The notes under the pieces were generated by a model. That model saw only the letters and a program-made list of their open reading frames with translations, ran no database searches and had not been told where the DNA came from. A stretch of 64,000 bases of DNA. Origin: Geothrix sp. SG200. Lineage in GTDB: Bacteria; Acidobacteriota; Holophagae; Holophagales; Holophagaceae. The first letter of the stretch is position 1, and every line of letters begins with the position of its first letter. The DNA lies in NCBI RefSeq assembly GCF_022808935.1, contig NZ_JAKZFR010000001.1:1116001-1180000 (forward strand). Direction: 5' to 3'. A program made the position numbers and the translations under genes. Shown here one piece after another: positions 28,179 to 36,878 of this stretch.

Positions 28179-29300
28179 ATGTTGGCGGTGTGGGTTCCCG
28201 AGCTCCCGTTCCAGCTCGCGCGGCAGCGCGAGTCGGGGCTGATCGGGCGGCCCCTGGGGTTCCGGAATCCTGAGCAGGGTCGGACTCCACTGCTTTGGAT
28301 GGTGGATCGCATTGCCAGAAAGGCCGGGTTGAAGCCAGGCATTCCCGTGGACATCGCCCTCCACCAGGATCCCGGCTTGGTTGTGCTCGATCCCATGCCC
28401 TCGACCTGGTTGGACGCCCGCGCCTGCTTAGGCCGGCATCTCCTGGCCTACAGTCCGCTGGGACGCCTTGGGCGCTTTGGCGAGGGGTTCGTGGACCTTC
28501 GGGGCACCGAGCGTCTTCATGGGCCGGCGCTCGATGCCGCTGAGCGGCTCCGGTCCGATCTGCTGAAGGGGGCAGGGTGGAGTGCCCACGGCGGGCTTAG
28601 CCAGAGCTTCTCCGCTTCCCGGTTGGCGGCGAAAACCGAGGATCAGGTGCGGATGATCGAAGCCGGCCAGGAAGCATCATTTCTGGCCCCTTATCCCCTC
28701 GGGGCTCTGTCCGCACTGGAAGTCCGGTCGCGGGATCGGCTCCAGCATTTCGGGCTTCACCGCGTCGCCCAGGTTCAGCCCATGGCGGTCCAGGAACTCG
28801 GTCGGATCATCCCAGCACCTGAGGCATTTCAGGTGCTTCGTCAGGCCCGAGGCGAGGACCAGGACCGCCTTCCTCCGCTGGAAACCGTTCAGGCGTCCGA
28901 AACCTTCCGGAAGGTCATCATGCCTCCCGCTCACAAGCACGACCTGGGATTGGCCTCCTGGGTCTGGGAGGCGGCGTGGGCGTGGCGCCTGGATGGCCGC
29001 TTCGTTCATCGCCTCCGCCTGTCCTGGTGGGACGTCGATGATCTCCACCACGTGTTGCCGTTCGGCCTCAGCGGCGAGGACCTGTGGGCGTCCTGCCGGG
29101 ATCTCGAACTTCAGTTCATCGCCGAGGCCACCCGGCGGGTGCTCATCCAGCGCCTAGAGCTGGAAGCGTGGTTGGGTCAGACGCCCGGCACCCCGCTCCT
29201 GCTCGCCGAGGACCACGTCCAGAAGAGGCTGGCGCTCGAAGCAACTGCCCTTCGACTCCACCGTCGCTTCGGCCAGCAGGCCCTCCGGAAGGGGGCGTAG
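28179..29300 (+). CDS. imuB: ImuB-like Y-family polymerase homologue (mutasome)
   Basis: 373 aa. The start MLAVWVPELPFQLARQRESG is the ImuB N-terminus, where a normal Y-family enzyme has the first catalytic Asp; here the site is lost, as in known ImuB. DIALHQDPGLVVLDP, the palm segment YSPLGRLGRFGEGFVDLRGT, and FSASRLAAKTEDQ follow. ImuB acts as a scaffold that brings DnaE2 to the clamp; the C-terminus has RFGQQALRKGA. It is short for ImuB (often 450-500). dnaE2 follows after 3 bases. No imuA is present. Confidence 0.82.
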   Translation: MLAVWVPELPFQLARQRESGLIGRPLGFRNPEQGRTPLLWMVDRIARKAGLKPGIPVDIALHQDPGLVVLDPMPSTWLDARACLGRHLLAYSPLGRLGRFGEGFVDLRGTERLHGPALDAAERLRSDLLKGAGWSAHGGLSQSFSASRLAAKTEDQVRMIEAGQEASFLAPYPLGALSALEVRSRDRLQHFGLHRVAQVQPMAVQELGRIIPAPEAFQVLRQARGEDQDRLPPLETVQASETFRKVIMPPAHKHDLGLASWVWEAAWAWRLDGRFVHRLRLSWWDVDDLHHVLPFGLSGEDLWASCRDLELQFIAEATRRVLIQRLELEAWLGQTPGTPLLLAEDHVQKRLALEATALRLHRRFGQQALRKGA

Positions 29301-29303
29301 GTC

Positions 29304-32198
29304 ATGGCGCTCGCCCTCGGCGTCTCCGCCTACTCCCTCATGGAGGGGGTCTACCTCCCCGAGGACCTGGGGAAGCTCGCGCTCCGCCTCGGCTACACCG
29401 ACCTCGCCTTGGTGGACCGTGGGCTCCACGGCCTGCCCCGGATGCGCGAGGCCGCCGACAAGCTCGGCCTCCGGCTCCACGTCGGCTGTCGCCTGCCGCT
29501 GGGTGATGGTGAGGTCTACGTTCTCCCGCTGGACGGCGAGGGCTACACCGGGATGAACAAGGCCCTGACGGACAAGGCCCACGGGCGGTCCTGGGTGTGG
29601 CCTGGGAGCTGCGTGCTCCTAGCTGACAGGTGGGGCGTCGCGTTGCAGCTCCGCGATGAAGCCCCGGCCACCGGACTGGTCGCCATCCTCATCGGGGCCG
29701 GTGGCTGGCAGGTCGCCCAGCGGGCCCGCGCCGAGGGCATCGCCGTGGCGGGCCCCCAGGTGCTGCGGTTCCTGAAGTCGGAGGGGTTGGCCATTCACAA
29801 GGTGAAGCGGGCGATCGCGATGAACGCGATGCTCCAGGATCTGAAGCCCAAGGACTACTGGGAGCCGCGCCTGGGCGCCAAGACCTGCACCACATGGGAA
29901 CAGGGACTATCCGAGGAGGTGAACGAGGGGACTCGGCGCCTCGAAGCACAGCTATCGGGGTGGACCTTGCCATGGGGGAAGTGGGTGCTGCCGAACCCCC
30001 CGCATCTTGGCCCCGGCGAAGACTTGGCCGAGCGGCTGTGGGCCGAAGCCCGCGAGGGAATCCGACGCCGCTACGGTGCGGTCTCTGACCCGAAGGTCCA
30101 CCGTCGCCTGGAGAAGGAGATGGACCTGATCCTGCGGAAGGGCTTCGGTGGCTACTTCCTGGTCATGCAGGCCATCACGCGGAACGCCTCTCGTACATGC
30201 GGGAGAGGGAGCGGAGCCGCCTCGCTTCTCAGCTACCTGCTGGGGATCACGAACGTGGACCCCGTCGGGGCCAACTTGATGTTCGAGCGGTTCCTGAACG
30301 AGGACCGGGAGGACCCACCCGATCTTGACGTGGACTTCGCATGGGACGAGCGGGACGACGTGCTCAAGTGGGTGTTCGAGACGTTCGGGCGCGACCACGT
30401 CGCCATGGTCGCGAACCACAACATGTTCCAGCCCCGGGCAGCCATCCGCGAGGTCGCCAAGCTCCACTGCCGACCCGAGAGCGAGATCGCCAGGATGTCG
30501 AAGCGGCTGCGGACCTGGGGCTGGGAGGACGAGGCCGGGCTGTCCGTGAAGCTCGGTCGGACGACCCGCACCGACGCCCCGATGCCCGAGCCCTGGCCGG
30601 ACATCATCCAGATGGCCACCCGCCTCGTCGGCCAGCCTCACCTCCTGTCGGTCCACCCCGGCGGCACCGTCATCACTCCCGGCCCCCTGTGGGAGCACGC
30701 GCCCAGCCAGCCCGCCCCGGCGAAGGACGGCGTCTCGATCCTCCAGTGGGAGAAGGACGGCGTGGAGTCCTACGGGCTGGTGAAGCTGGACCTCCTGGGC
30801 AACCGGTCCCTCGCGGTCGTCCGCGACGGCCTCGCGGTCCTGGAGGCCCGGGGCGAGGCCCCTGAACGCCGCACGTGGTTCCCCGAACAGGACGAAGTCA
30901 CCCAGGACCTCATGGCCCGGGGGGACACCATCGGCGTCTTCTACGTGGAGAGCCCGGCCAGTCGGATCCTTCAACAGCGCGTAGGTAGAGGCGACTACGA
31001 GCATCTGACCATCCACAGCTCGCTGATCAGGCCCGCCGCGAACCGCTGGGTGGACGCCTACGTCTCCCGCACCAAGGGCGAGCCCTACGAGCCCATCCAC
31101 CCCTCGCTGGACGATCTCCTGAGCGAGAGCTACGGCGTCCTCGTCTACCAGGAGGACGTGATGCGGGTGGCCCAAGGCATGGCCGGGTTCACCTACAAGC
31201 AGGCTGACAAGCTGAGGAAGGCCCTTGGGAAGAAGGACCACGCCGCCCGGGTCCCCGACTACAAGGCCGCTTTCATGGAGGGGTGCCGGAGCAACGGGAT
31301 CCCCGAAAAGGGAGCCGAGGAGGTCTGGTCGATGATCGAGACCTTCACGGGGTACTCGTTCTGCAAGCCGCACTCCGCCAGCTACGCCCGGGTGAGCTAC
31401 GAGAGCGGCTGGATCAAGGCGCATCACCCCGCGCCGTTCTACGCCGCCGTCATCAACAACCAGGGCGGGTTCTACCCTGCCATCGCCTACCTGGGGGACG
31501 CCCGGCGCCACGGGGTGAAGGTCCTGGGCCCGGACGTGAACGAGAGCGACGGCGGGTATGCCCCGGACGGCGACCACCTCCTCCGTGTCGGACTCTCCTT
31601 CATCAAAGGCTTACCCAAGGCTGACCTCGAACGGCTGTTGGATGCCAGGCGGGAGGGCGGTGTCTTCCATGACCCCCAGGACCTCCAGGTCCGGGCCAAG
31701 ACCTCGGCCAAGGCCATGGAACTGATGGCCAGGGCAGGGGCCTTCGACCGGTGGGCACCCGATGGAGATCGCACCCGCCTTCTCTGGGACAGCGTGGGCG
31801 GCCTGCCCAAGGGGGTCGCGCCGAGGCCCACCGGCCTGGTGCAGAGGGCCAACCAGGAGATGGATCTGCTGGGTATCACACTTGAGCTACACCCGGCGGC
31901 GCTCACCCGGGGGCTCCGCCCTGGGGAGGACTACCCCCACCGCGCCGGGCAGGTTGCCCACCGGATCGGGTATGAGAGCCGCTTCTGGGCGCTCGTCGTG
32001 GCCGAGAAGCTCGTGCTCACCAAGGACGACCTCCCGATGCAGTTCGTGACCCTGGAGGACGAAACCGGACTCGTCGAGGCCGTCGTTTTCCCCGACGCCT
32101 TTCGCCGTCGGGGCCAGGGATTTACGGTTGGGGAAGTTGTCCCTGCTCGAGGTGTGGGGGATCTTCAGGACGGGGTGGTGATCCTGCAGTGGTCGTGA
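29304..32198 (+). CDS. dnaE2: Error-prone DNA polymerase III alpha subunit homologue (DnaE2)
   Basis: 964 aa, shorter than the usual 1,030-1,080. Polymerase residues are intact: GRGSGAASLLSYLLGITNVDP, the two-Asp block PPDLDVDFAWDERDDV, SVHPGGTVI and GYSFCKPHSASYA; tandem HhH region and a C-terminal OB fold (RFWALVVAEKLVL...QFVTLEDETG) are present. The N-terminal PHP domain starts LALGVSAYSLMEGVYLPEDL, where active homologues have His-x-His, so the metal-dependent proofreading site is lost or reduced. With ImuB it should carry out SOS mutagenic bypass. Co-transcribed with imuB. Confidence 0.9.
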   Translation: MALALGVSAYSLMEGVYLPEDLGKLALRLGYTDLALVDRGLHGLPRMREAADKLGLRLHVGCRLPLGDGEVYVLPLDGEGYTGMNKALTDKAHGRSWVWPGSCVLLADRWGVALQLRDEAPATGLVAILIGAGGWQVAQRARAEGIAVAGPQVLRFLKSEGLAIHKVKRAIAMNAMLQDLKPKDYWEPRLGAKTCTTWEQGLSEEVNEGTRRLEAQLSGWTLPWGKWVLPNPPHLGPGEDLAERLWAEAREGIRRRYGAVSDPKVHRRLEKEMDLILRKGFGGYFLVMQAITRNASRTCGRGSGAASLLSYLLGITNVDPVGANLMFERFLNEDREDPPDLDVDFAWDERDDVLKWVFETFGRDHVAMVANHNMFQPRAAIREVAKLHCRPESEIARMSKRLRTWGWEDEAGLSVKLGRTTRTDAPMPEPWPDIIQMATRLVGQPHLLSVHPGGTVITPGPLWEHAPSQPAPAKDGVSILQWEKDGVESYGLVKLDLLGNRSLAVVRDGLAVLEARGEAPERRTWFPEQDEVTQDLMARGDTIGVFYVESPASRILQQRVGRGDYEHLTIHSSLIRPAANRWVDAYVSRTKGEPYEPIHPSLDDLLSESYGVLVYQEDVMRVAQGMAGFTYKQADKLRKALGKKDHAARVPDYKAAFMEGCRSNGIPEKGAEEVWSMIETFTGYSFCKPHSASYARVSYESGWIKAHHPAPFYAAVINNQGGFYPAIAYLGDARRHGVKVLGPDVNESDGGYAPDGDHLLRVGLSFIKGLPKADLERLLDARREGGVFHDPQDLQVRAKTSAKAMELMARAGAFDRWAPDGDRTRLLWDSVGGLPKGVAPRPTGLVQRANQEMDLLGITLELHPAALTRGLRPGEDYPHRAGQVAHRIGYESRFWALVVAEKLVLTKDDLPMQFVTLEDETGLVEAVVFPDAFRRRGQGFTVGEVVPARGVGDLQDGVVILQWS

Positions 32199-32416
32199 TC
32201 ACGCCCTCGGGTCCCGTTGCATTGCCCAGATTGACTGTGCTGATCCGAGAAGCAAAGTCGTTCAAGACTCGCTGCGCTCCAGTTCGGGTGATGGACCGTC
32301 CAGGTGCTTCCGTGGACAGCGAGGCGACTAGAGTTACAGGAAGGGACACGGGTCTCGTATACCAGATCCTCAAGGTCATTATTCCGGTAACAGTCGCTCG
32401 CACCACTCCTGTGAAT

Positions 32417-32947
32417 TCAACTCTGGGCTGCGCTTGAACCATGCCATACCTGCTGAAGGTAGGCCCGAGCCCTGGCTTCCGAGTAGTGGTCGATGGTCAG
32501 TTGGGCTGCGGCGATCAGCAGCACACCGACGGCACTCCCCATCACCCACCCACGTGAGATCCAGGCCGCAGCAGCCAGGGCGATCGCCCCCAGCACCACG
32601 GAGGCATACCGGTAGGCCGGGTATTTCGAGATGACCACCCCGATGCGATCGGATTCCCGGGCGGCCACCCCTTCAGTGGCACCGGACCGCAGCTCCTCCA
32701 GCAGGACGGCCTGGAGCGCCCGGTCCCGCAGCAGGAGCGAGGTGGCCGCGCTCGAGAAGAGCAACACCCCGGCCAGGACGGCGAGCCCGAAGCCGCGGGC
32801 GAAGCCATCCCTGAAGTGAATGAACAGCCCCGCGGCCAGGATCAGCATCGCGAGCGAACCGGCGAGGATGGCCAGCATCTCGCCCTTCTCCCCGTCGAAA
32901 TACCGTTGGATGGCCTGGGACAACTGGAGGACCCTCGCGTCGTTCAT
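32417..32947 (-). CDS. Membrane protein, unknown function
   Basis: 176 aa with an N-terminal soluble helix (MNDARVLQLSQAIQRYFDGE), two hydrophobic segments (about 25-45 and 52-72), a charged loop with ESDRIGVVISKYPAYRY, two more hydrophobic segments (about 112-130 and 133-150) and an Ala-rich tail. No family is recognised. It ends a minus-strand trio with an AraC regulator (16-base gap) and an SDR oxidoreductase. Confidence 0.6.
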   Translation of the reverse strand: MNDARVLQLSQAIQRYFDGEKGEMLAILAGSLAMLILAAGLFIHFRDGFARGFGLAVLAGVLLFSSAATSLLLRDRALQAVLLEELRSGATEGVAARESDRIGVVISKYPAYRYASVVLGAIALAAAAWISRGWVMGSAVGVLLIAAAQLTIDHYSEARARAYLQQVWHGSSAAQS

Positions 32948-32963
32948 CGTTCCACTCCTTTCA

Positions 32964-34004
32964 TCAATGGCCCGGTGACGGCCCCAGGCGGTCGTGCTCG
33001 ACCCGCGATCTGCGGGATCTCCAGATGGCGGGCGTCGTCCCCTCCCAGTGCCGAAAGGCGCGGTAGAAGGATGGCGCGTCCTCGTAGCCGAGGAGGTAGA
33101 CGATCTCCTTCAGGTCCAGCGTGGGATCCCCCAGGTATTCCTGGGCCAGCTCCCGGCGGGCCTGGGAGAGCAGGTCCCGGAAGGTGCTCCCCTCCTCCGT
33201 GATGCGCCTCTGCAGCGTCCGCCCGCTCATGCCCAGCTCCTTCGCCACGGCTTCGATCTCCGGTCTTCCGGCGGACAGGAACTGGCGCAGGAGCCTCCTG
33301 ACCTGTTCGGAAGCCGTCGCCTTGGGCGAAGGGACCTTCGAGGCCAGCTCCAGTTGCGGCGTGAGCATCTCCACCAGTTCCGCGTTGTAGGAGGCGAAGG
33401 GGAGGTCCAGATCCTCCCGGCGGAAGACGAGGCGGTTTCCCGTGGACCGGAAGCGCACGGGGCATCCGTAGAACTCGCGCTGCGCCTCGGACTTACCACC
33501 GTCTCGCTTCAGCTCCACGCGAACGGGCCGCAACTCCGTCCGGGTTCCCTTCCGCGCCAGCTCGACGAGGGAGCTGAAAGTGGCATCCACCAGAAGCCCG
33601 GGGACCTCGCGATCCGCGTGGACCCACTCCGGCTCGACCACGCAGGTGTCGCCATCCTCGGTGACATGGAGCAGTTCCGGCGCGCACAGGTGCTTGAACC
33701 GGGCCACGCGGGCCAGGGCGTCCCGGAGGTCGCGGGCGTGGTAGGCCGCGATGAGGGAGGGCGGAAGCTGCGAAGGGTCGATGCCCGTGACGAGCTTGAT
33801 CCCGGCGGCGGGATCGGCCGTGAGCTGGCCGATGGCCTGCCAAAGACCGAAGAACTGCTCCGTGGTGAGGGCACTCCCCTTGGCCACCAGGGCCGCGGGC
33901 AGCCGGGCCTGGCGGAGCGCCTCCGCCGGGCGGATGCCCAAGGCCGTCAGCCCGATCCAGGTGGCCTGCGGGATCTTGACCTGGTCTGCACTCTGGATGG
34001 CCAT
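32964..34004 (-). CDS. AraC family transcriptional regulator (OruR/AraC_N type)
   Basis: 346 aa. The first two thirds match the long N-terminal domain of the ArgR/OruR-like AraC group (ALTTEQFFGLWQAIGQLTAD, ...). The C-terminal double helix-turn-helix is typical: AVAKELGMSGRTLQRRITEE (first HTH) and EIVYLLGYEDAPSFYRAFRH, ending WEGTTPAIWR. It lies between the SDR gene (25-base gap) and the membrane protein gene, same strand, so probably controls this cluster. Ligand unknown. Confidence 0.88.
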   Translation of the reverse strand: MAIQSADQVKIPQATWIGLTALGIRPAEALRQARLPAALVAKGSALTTEQFFGLWQAIGQLTADPAAGIKLVTGIDPSQLPPSLIAAYHARDLRDALARVARFKHLCAPELLHVTEDGDTCVVEPEWVHADREVPGLLVDATFSSLVELARKGTRTELRPVRVELKRDGGKSEAQREFYGCPVRFRSTGNRLVFRREDLDLPFASYNAELVEMLTPQLELASKVPSPKATASEQVRRLLRQFLSAGRPEIEAVAKELGMSGRTLQRRITEEGSTFRDLLSQARRELAQEYLGDPTLDLKEIVYLLGYEDAPSFYRAFRHWEGTTPAIWRSRRSRVEHDRLGPSPGH

Positions 34005-34029
34005 GGGGAACCTCCCGCAGATCGGACGT

Positions 34030-34791
34030 CTACTTGGCCTGGAAGCCGCCGTCGATGTTCATGATGTGGCCGGTCACGAAGGAAGCCTCGTCGGAAAGCA
34101 GCCAGCAGATGGCGCGGGCGACCTCCTCGGGCCTGCCCATCCGCTGCATGGGGTGAATGGCCGCGATGGCAGATGTGTCGTAAACCCCGAGGGCGATGGA
34201 GGCGTCGATGATGTCGGTGTGGATGGCGCCGGGGGCGACGGCGTTGATACGGACGTTCTGGGTGGCGTGGTCGAGCGCGGCGCTCTTGGTCAAGCCAACG
34301 ACGGCGTGCTTGGTGGCGGCATAGGTGCCGGTCCAGGGAATCCCGTTGAGCCCGGCGATGGAGGCCAGGTTCACGATGGAGCCGTGCCCCTGTGCGAGCA
34401 TCTGCCGGATCTCGAGCTTCATGCAGTGGTAAAGCCCGAGCACGTTCGTCTCCAGCATCGCCCGGAAGGCATGGGTGTCGGAATCCGCCAGGGTCTTGGA
34501 CTCCGTGTTGATGCCCGCATTGTTCACGGCCATGTCCAGGCGTCCATGCCGGGACACGATGTCGGAGAACATGCTAGCGACCGCTTCCTCGTCGCCCACG
34601 TCGTTCTGGACGAAGAAGGCGTCGCCGCCACTCCCGGCAGCCGCCGCCCGGATCTCGGCCACGGCCTCCTCTCCGACGTCGCTGCGGCGTCCGCTGATGT
34701 AGACGATGGCGCCCTTGGCGGCAAGGATCTTGGCGGTCTCCTTGCCGATTCCGGTGGCGCCGCCGGTGATGAGGGCTACGGGCTGGGTCAT
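34030..34791 (-). CDS. Short-chain dehydrogenase/reductase
   Basis: 253 aa from ATG 34791 with AGGAGG upstream. Classical SDR: cofactor loop TGGATGIGKE, NNAGINTE, catalytic Ser in IVNLASIAGLNG, Tyr and Lys in GTYAATKHAVVG, then NAVAPGAIHTDII and the C-terminal GHIMNIDGGF. An Arg in SGRRSDVG after strand 2 suggests NADP preference. Substrate is unknown. First gene of the SDR-AraC-membrane trio. Confidence 0.93.
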   Translation of the reverse strand: MTQPVALITGGATGIGKETAKILAAKGAIVYISGRRSDVGEEAVAEIRAAAAGSGGDAFFVQNDVGDEEAVASMFSDIVSRHGRLDMAVNNAGINTESKTLADSDTHAFRAMLETNVLGLYHCMKLEIRQMLAQGHGSIVNLASIAGLNGIPWTGTYAATKHAVVGLTKSAALDHATQNVRINAVAPGAIHTDIIDASIALGVYDTSAIAAIHPMQRMGRPEEVARAICWLLSDEASFVTGHIMNIDGGFQAK

Positions 34792-35206
34792 GCTGGCCTC
34801 CTGGGTGAGTGGGCGGGTGTCGCCCCATGGACCCAAGCGTAAGGAGAATACGCCTTCGAGGCTTTATCCCAAGGCGCCAGCGTTATTGCAAAGTGCGCCA
34901 AACTCATTCCTTTGACCCAGAATACAAGGTTCCCAACAAGGGCCTCAATCCAGGCCATGTGAGGTTCTCTCCTTGGGCCACTGGGTTGATCGGTCTGGTA
35001 TGAGATCGACTACATCAGAAGCTCCCATTGGACTTACGTTTACATTTGGGGACATCTGCCTGACAGGGAAGAGTCCGGCCACTTGCGCGACTAGGCTTTC
35101 AGGTATTGCAAAAATCGATGTTATGACTGTCTTGTGGTCGGGGCGAAATGATTTGAGCCTTCGATCCTTGGCTCCCAAAGTCTTACTTGCTCACTTCCTT
35201 CCTCTT
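34792..35206. other. Intergenic region of the element
   Basis: About 415 bases with no supported gene. A plus frame from 34973 to 35449 is antisense to the small frame at 35207-35428 and has no homology I recognise. Base composition is lower in GC than the flanks. Confidence 0.35.
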
Positions 35207-35428
35207 TCAATGGATGGTCTTCCAGGCTTCGTTGCTGGATATCGGGACAAGCTTGTTTCGATAGGCCGTCACCACATCGCCGGTGCCCAGGCCGTGCGGC
35301 TGCTTCAGGAACTGGCGGTTCAGGTCCCGGCGAAGCGTAGTGTGCCGCTCCAGGATCTGGCCCAACAGGTTCAGCCCCGCGCCCGACAGCAGGTCCAGCT
35401 TCTCCGATTTCACGAACTTGATCCGCAT
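35207..35428 (-). pseudogene. Small frame, possibly the N-terminal remnant of a transposase
   Basis: 73 codons with strong G/C third positions through the first 55 (start MRIKFVKSEKLDLLSGAGLN, later GQILERHTTLRRDL, GLGTGDVVTAY), after which composition changes. The pattern resembles the N-terminus of IS4/IS1380-group transposases, cut off after residue 56; this is a weak match from memory. A hairpin TTTCACCC-CGC-GGGTGAAA lies five bases before the start (35433-35451). It could also be a short genuine gene. Confidence 0.3.
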
Positions 35429-35640
35429 CTGCTTTCACCCCGCGGGTGAAACCGGCCACTCGGAATCAGGATGCCGCAAACCCGCGCCAGGTCTCAGTCT
35501 TCGCTATGGTGGGAGCGGAATGCTTCACGGACTCAGGTAACAACCAACTGGCGATTGTTGAAGCGGCGTCGGGGCGGTCCCGCCTAGGTGCATGTACCAG
35601 CCCATATTGCTCCCAGGGCCCTGATTGCACGTTGCCCGAC

Positions 35641-36336
35641 TCATTCGATCCATTGGTCCTCGACCGCCAGGGAAATGTAACCGTCGCGGGTAAGGACCAG
35701 GAAATCCGTGGCCGTCAGCTTGAAGAATGCTCCTGCCATGCGAAGGTCGTCGGCAGCCCGCTGGAAATTGCAGCCCGTCAGGGAGATCGGCTCTGGGGAC
35801 CACACGACCAGGGCGAACGCCGCCACGTTGGCGGTCAGAGCCAGACGCACCGCATGCTGGGCATCGATCGAGATTGTTTTTGGGTGACCTTCAAAGAGGA
35901 TCCGGTCCAGAACTCGGCGACTTCCCTCGGTCCAGCCCATCACCAGGACCTTGGCGGTGTCCCAGCCCGTTTGGATTGCACGCAGGCGGATCTCGTCGGC
36001 GAGCTGCTTTCGAGTCGAAAGGTCACCAGTTTGGTAGTGGTGGTTCAGAAGCTTCGCTGCAAGGGTGGGAAGGGCGTGGATCCTGGCGACCTCAACTTCT
36101 TCCAGCCCCAGAGCTTCAAGGTCCGCCGGCGTCGAAGAAAGGAAACGGCCCAACCCACCCGTGATGCGAAGAAATTCCACGGCACGATCCAAGGGGTTCT
36201 CGTGAAGCATGGGCGCCAGCAGCATTGCTTCGCGCCAGGTGCGAACATCAACGCCGGCATCCGCGGCGCGCAAGTTGTCCGGGTTGACGACCTCATCTTC
36301 AACGATGATCGGACGACGTTCTGCTTCAGGTTTCAT
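35641..36336 (-). CDS. RadC-like protein with a degenerate JAB active site
   Basis: 231 aa; GAGGAGGTGAT precedes the ATG, a near-perfect ribosome site. The N-terminal half has the RadC helix-hairpin-helix-like region (LGRFLSSTPADLEALGLEEV, then ARIHALPTLAAKLL). The C-terminal half follows the RadC/JAB fold: VLVMGWTEGSRRVLDRILFE, then ALTANVAAFALVVWSPEP where active proteins have VHNHPSG, and AADDLRMAGAFFKLTATDFLVLTRDGYISL at the position of the SxxD...DHxIVG end. The metal ligands (His-x-His, Asp) are missing. RadC proteins often travel on mobile elements; the true function is unclear. Confidence 0.65.
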   Translation of the reverse strand: MKPEAERRPIIVEDEVVNPDNLRAADAGVDVRTWREAMLLAPMLHENPLDRAVEFLRITGGLGRFLSSTPADLEALGLEEVEVARIHALPTLAAKLLNHHYQTGDLSTRKQLADEIRLRAIQTGWDTAKVLVMGWTEGSRRVLDRILFEGHPKTISIDAQHAVRLALTANVAAFALVVWSPEPISLTGCNFQRAADDLRMAGAFFKLTATDFLVLTRDGYISLAVEDQWIE

Positions 36337-36878
36337 ATCACCTCCTCAACCCCACCATGGGGAGCACCCAAGGCGAGCCCGGCTGGCGGCTGGCCGAATG
36401 GAAACTCCTCCTGGCAAATTCGTGCTCCGCGGACCCGCAGGCCGTGAGGCCGATTGCCGGGTAGACGGGGCGAATTTTCGGGAGGCGTGACCAGCCGGGT
36501 GAAGCGGGATCCGCCGTGGTTGGGGAAGGGGGAGGGGCTACGATGCGCGGTGAACGCATCCACCAGGAAAATGTCCGACTACTCGGCTCATCCGGTTGCG
36601 ACCATCTTCCGGGACTCACCAAAGGATCAATAACGGGTTGCCTACCCCTGGGAGCTTGAGGCGGTCCGAAAAACCAGTAGGATTGCGCCAGCAATCCTCC
36701 CTAGGCATGGAATTCACTCCTCTGATTGCATTCCATTCCATTCCATTCCATTCCCAACCGTCACAAGGATCATTGGTTTCGCCAATTCCAGATGAATGAA
36801 ACCTTTATATTAATATGACATTAATATCGTTTAAAATACCTAAAATGGTGCAATAGATGTGTCAAATCAATCAGGCTG
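36337..36878. other. Intergenic region with an ATTCC microsatellite
   Basis: About 540 bases, no supported gene. Five tandem ATTCC units lie at 36730-36754. From 36790 on the sequence becomes AT-rich and holds the 3' flank of the next gene. Confidence 0.4.

Noticed and set aside
34973-35449. Plus-strand frame of 158 codons in the element
   Set aside because: No ribosome site, no recognisable family, and antisense to a frame with better coding bias.
36730-36754. Five tandem ATTCC units as a phase-variation switch
   Set aside because: They lie outside any supported gene and away from a recognisable promoter, so no switching effect can be argued.
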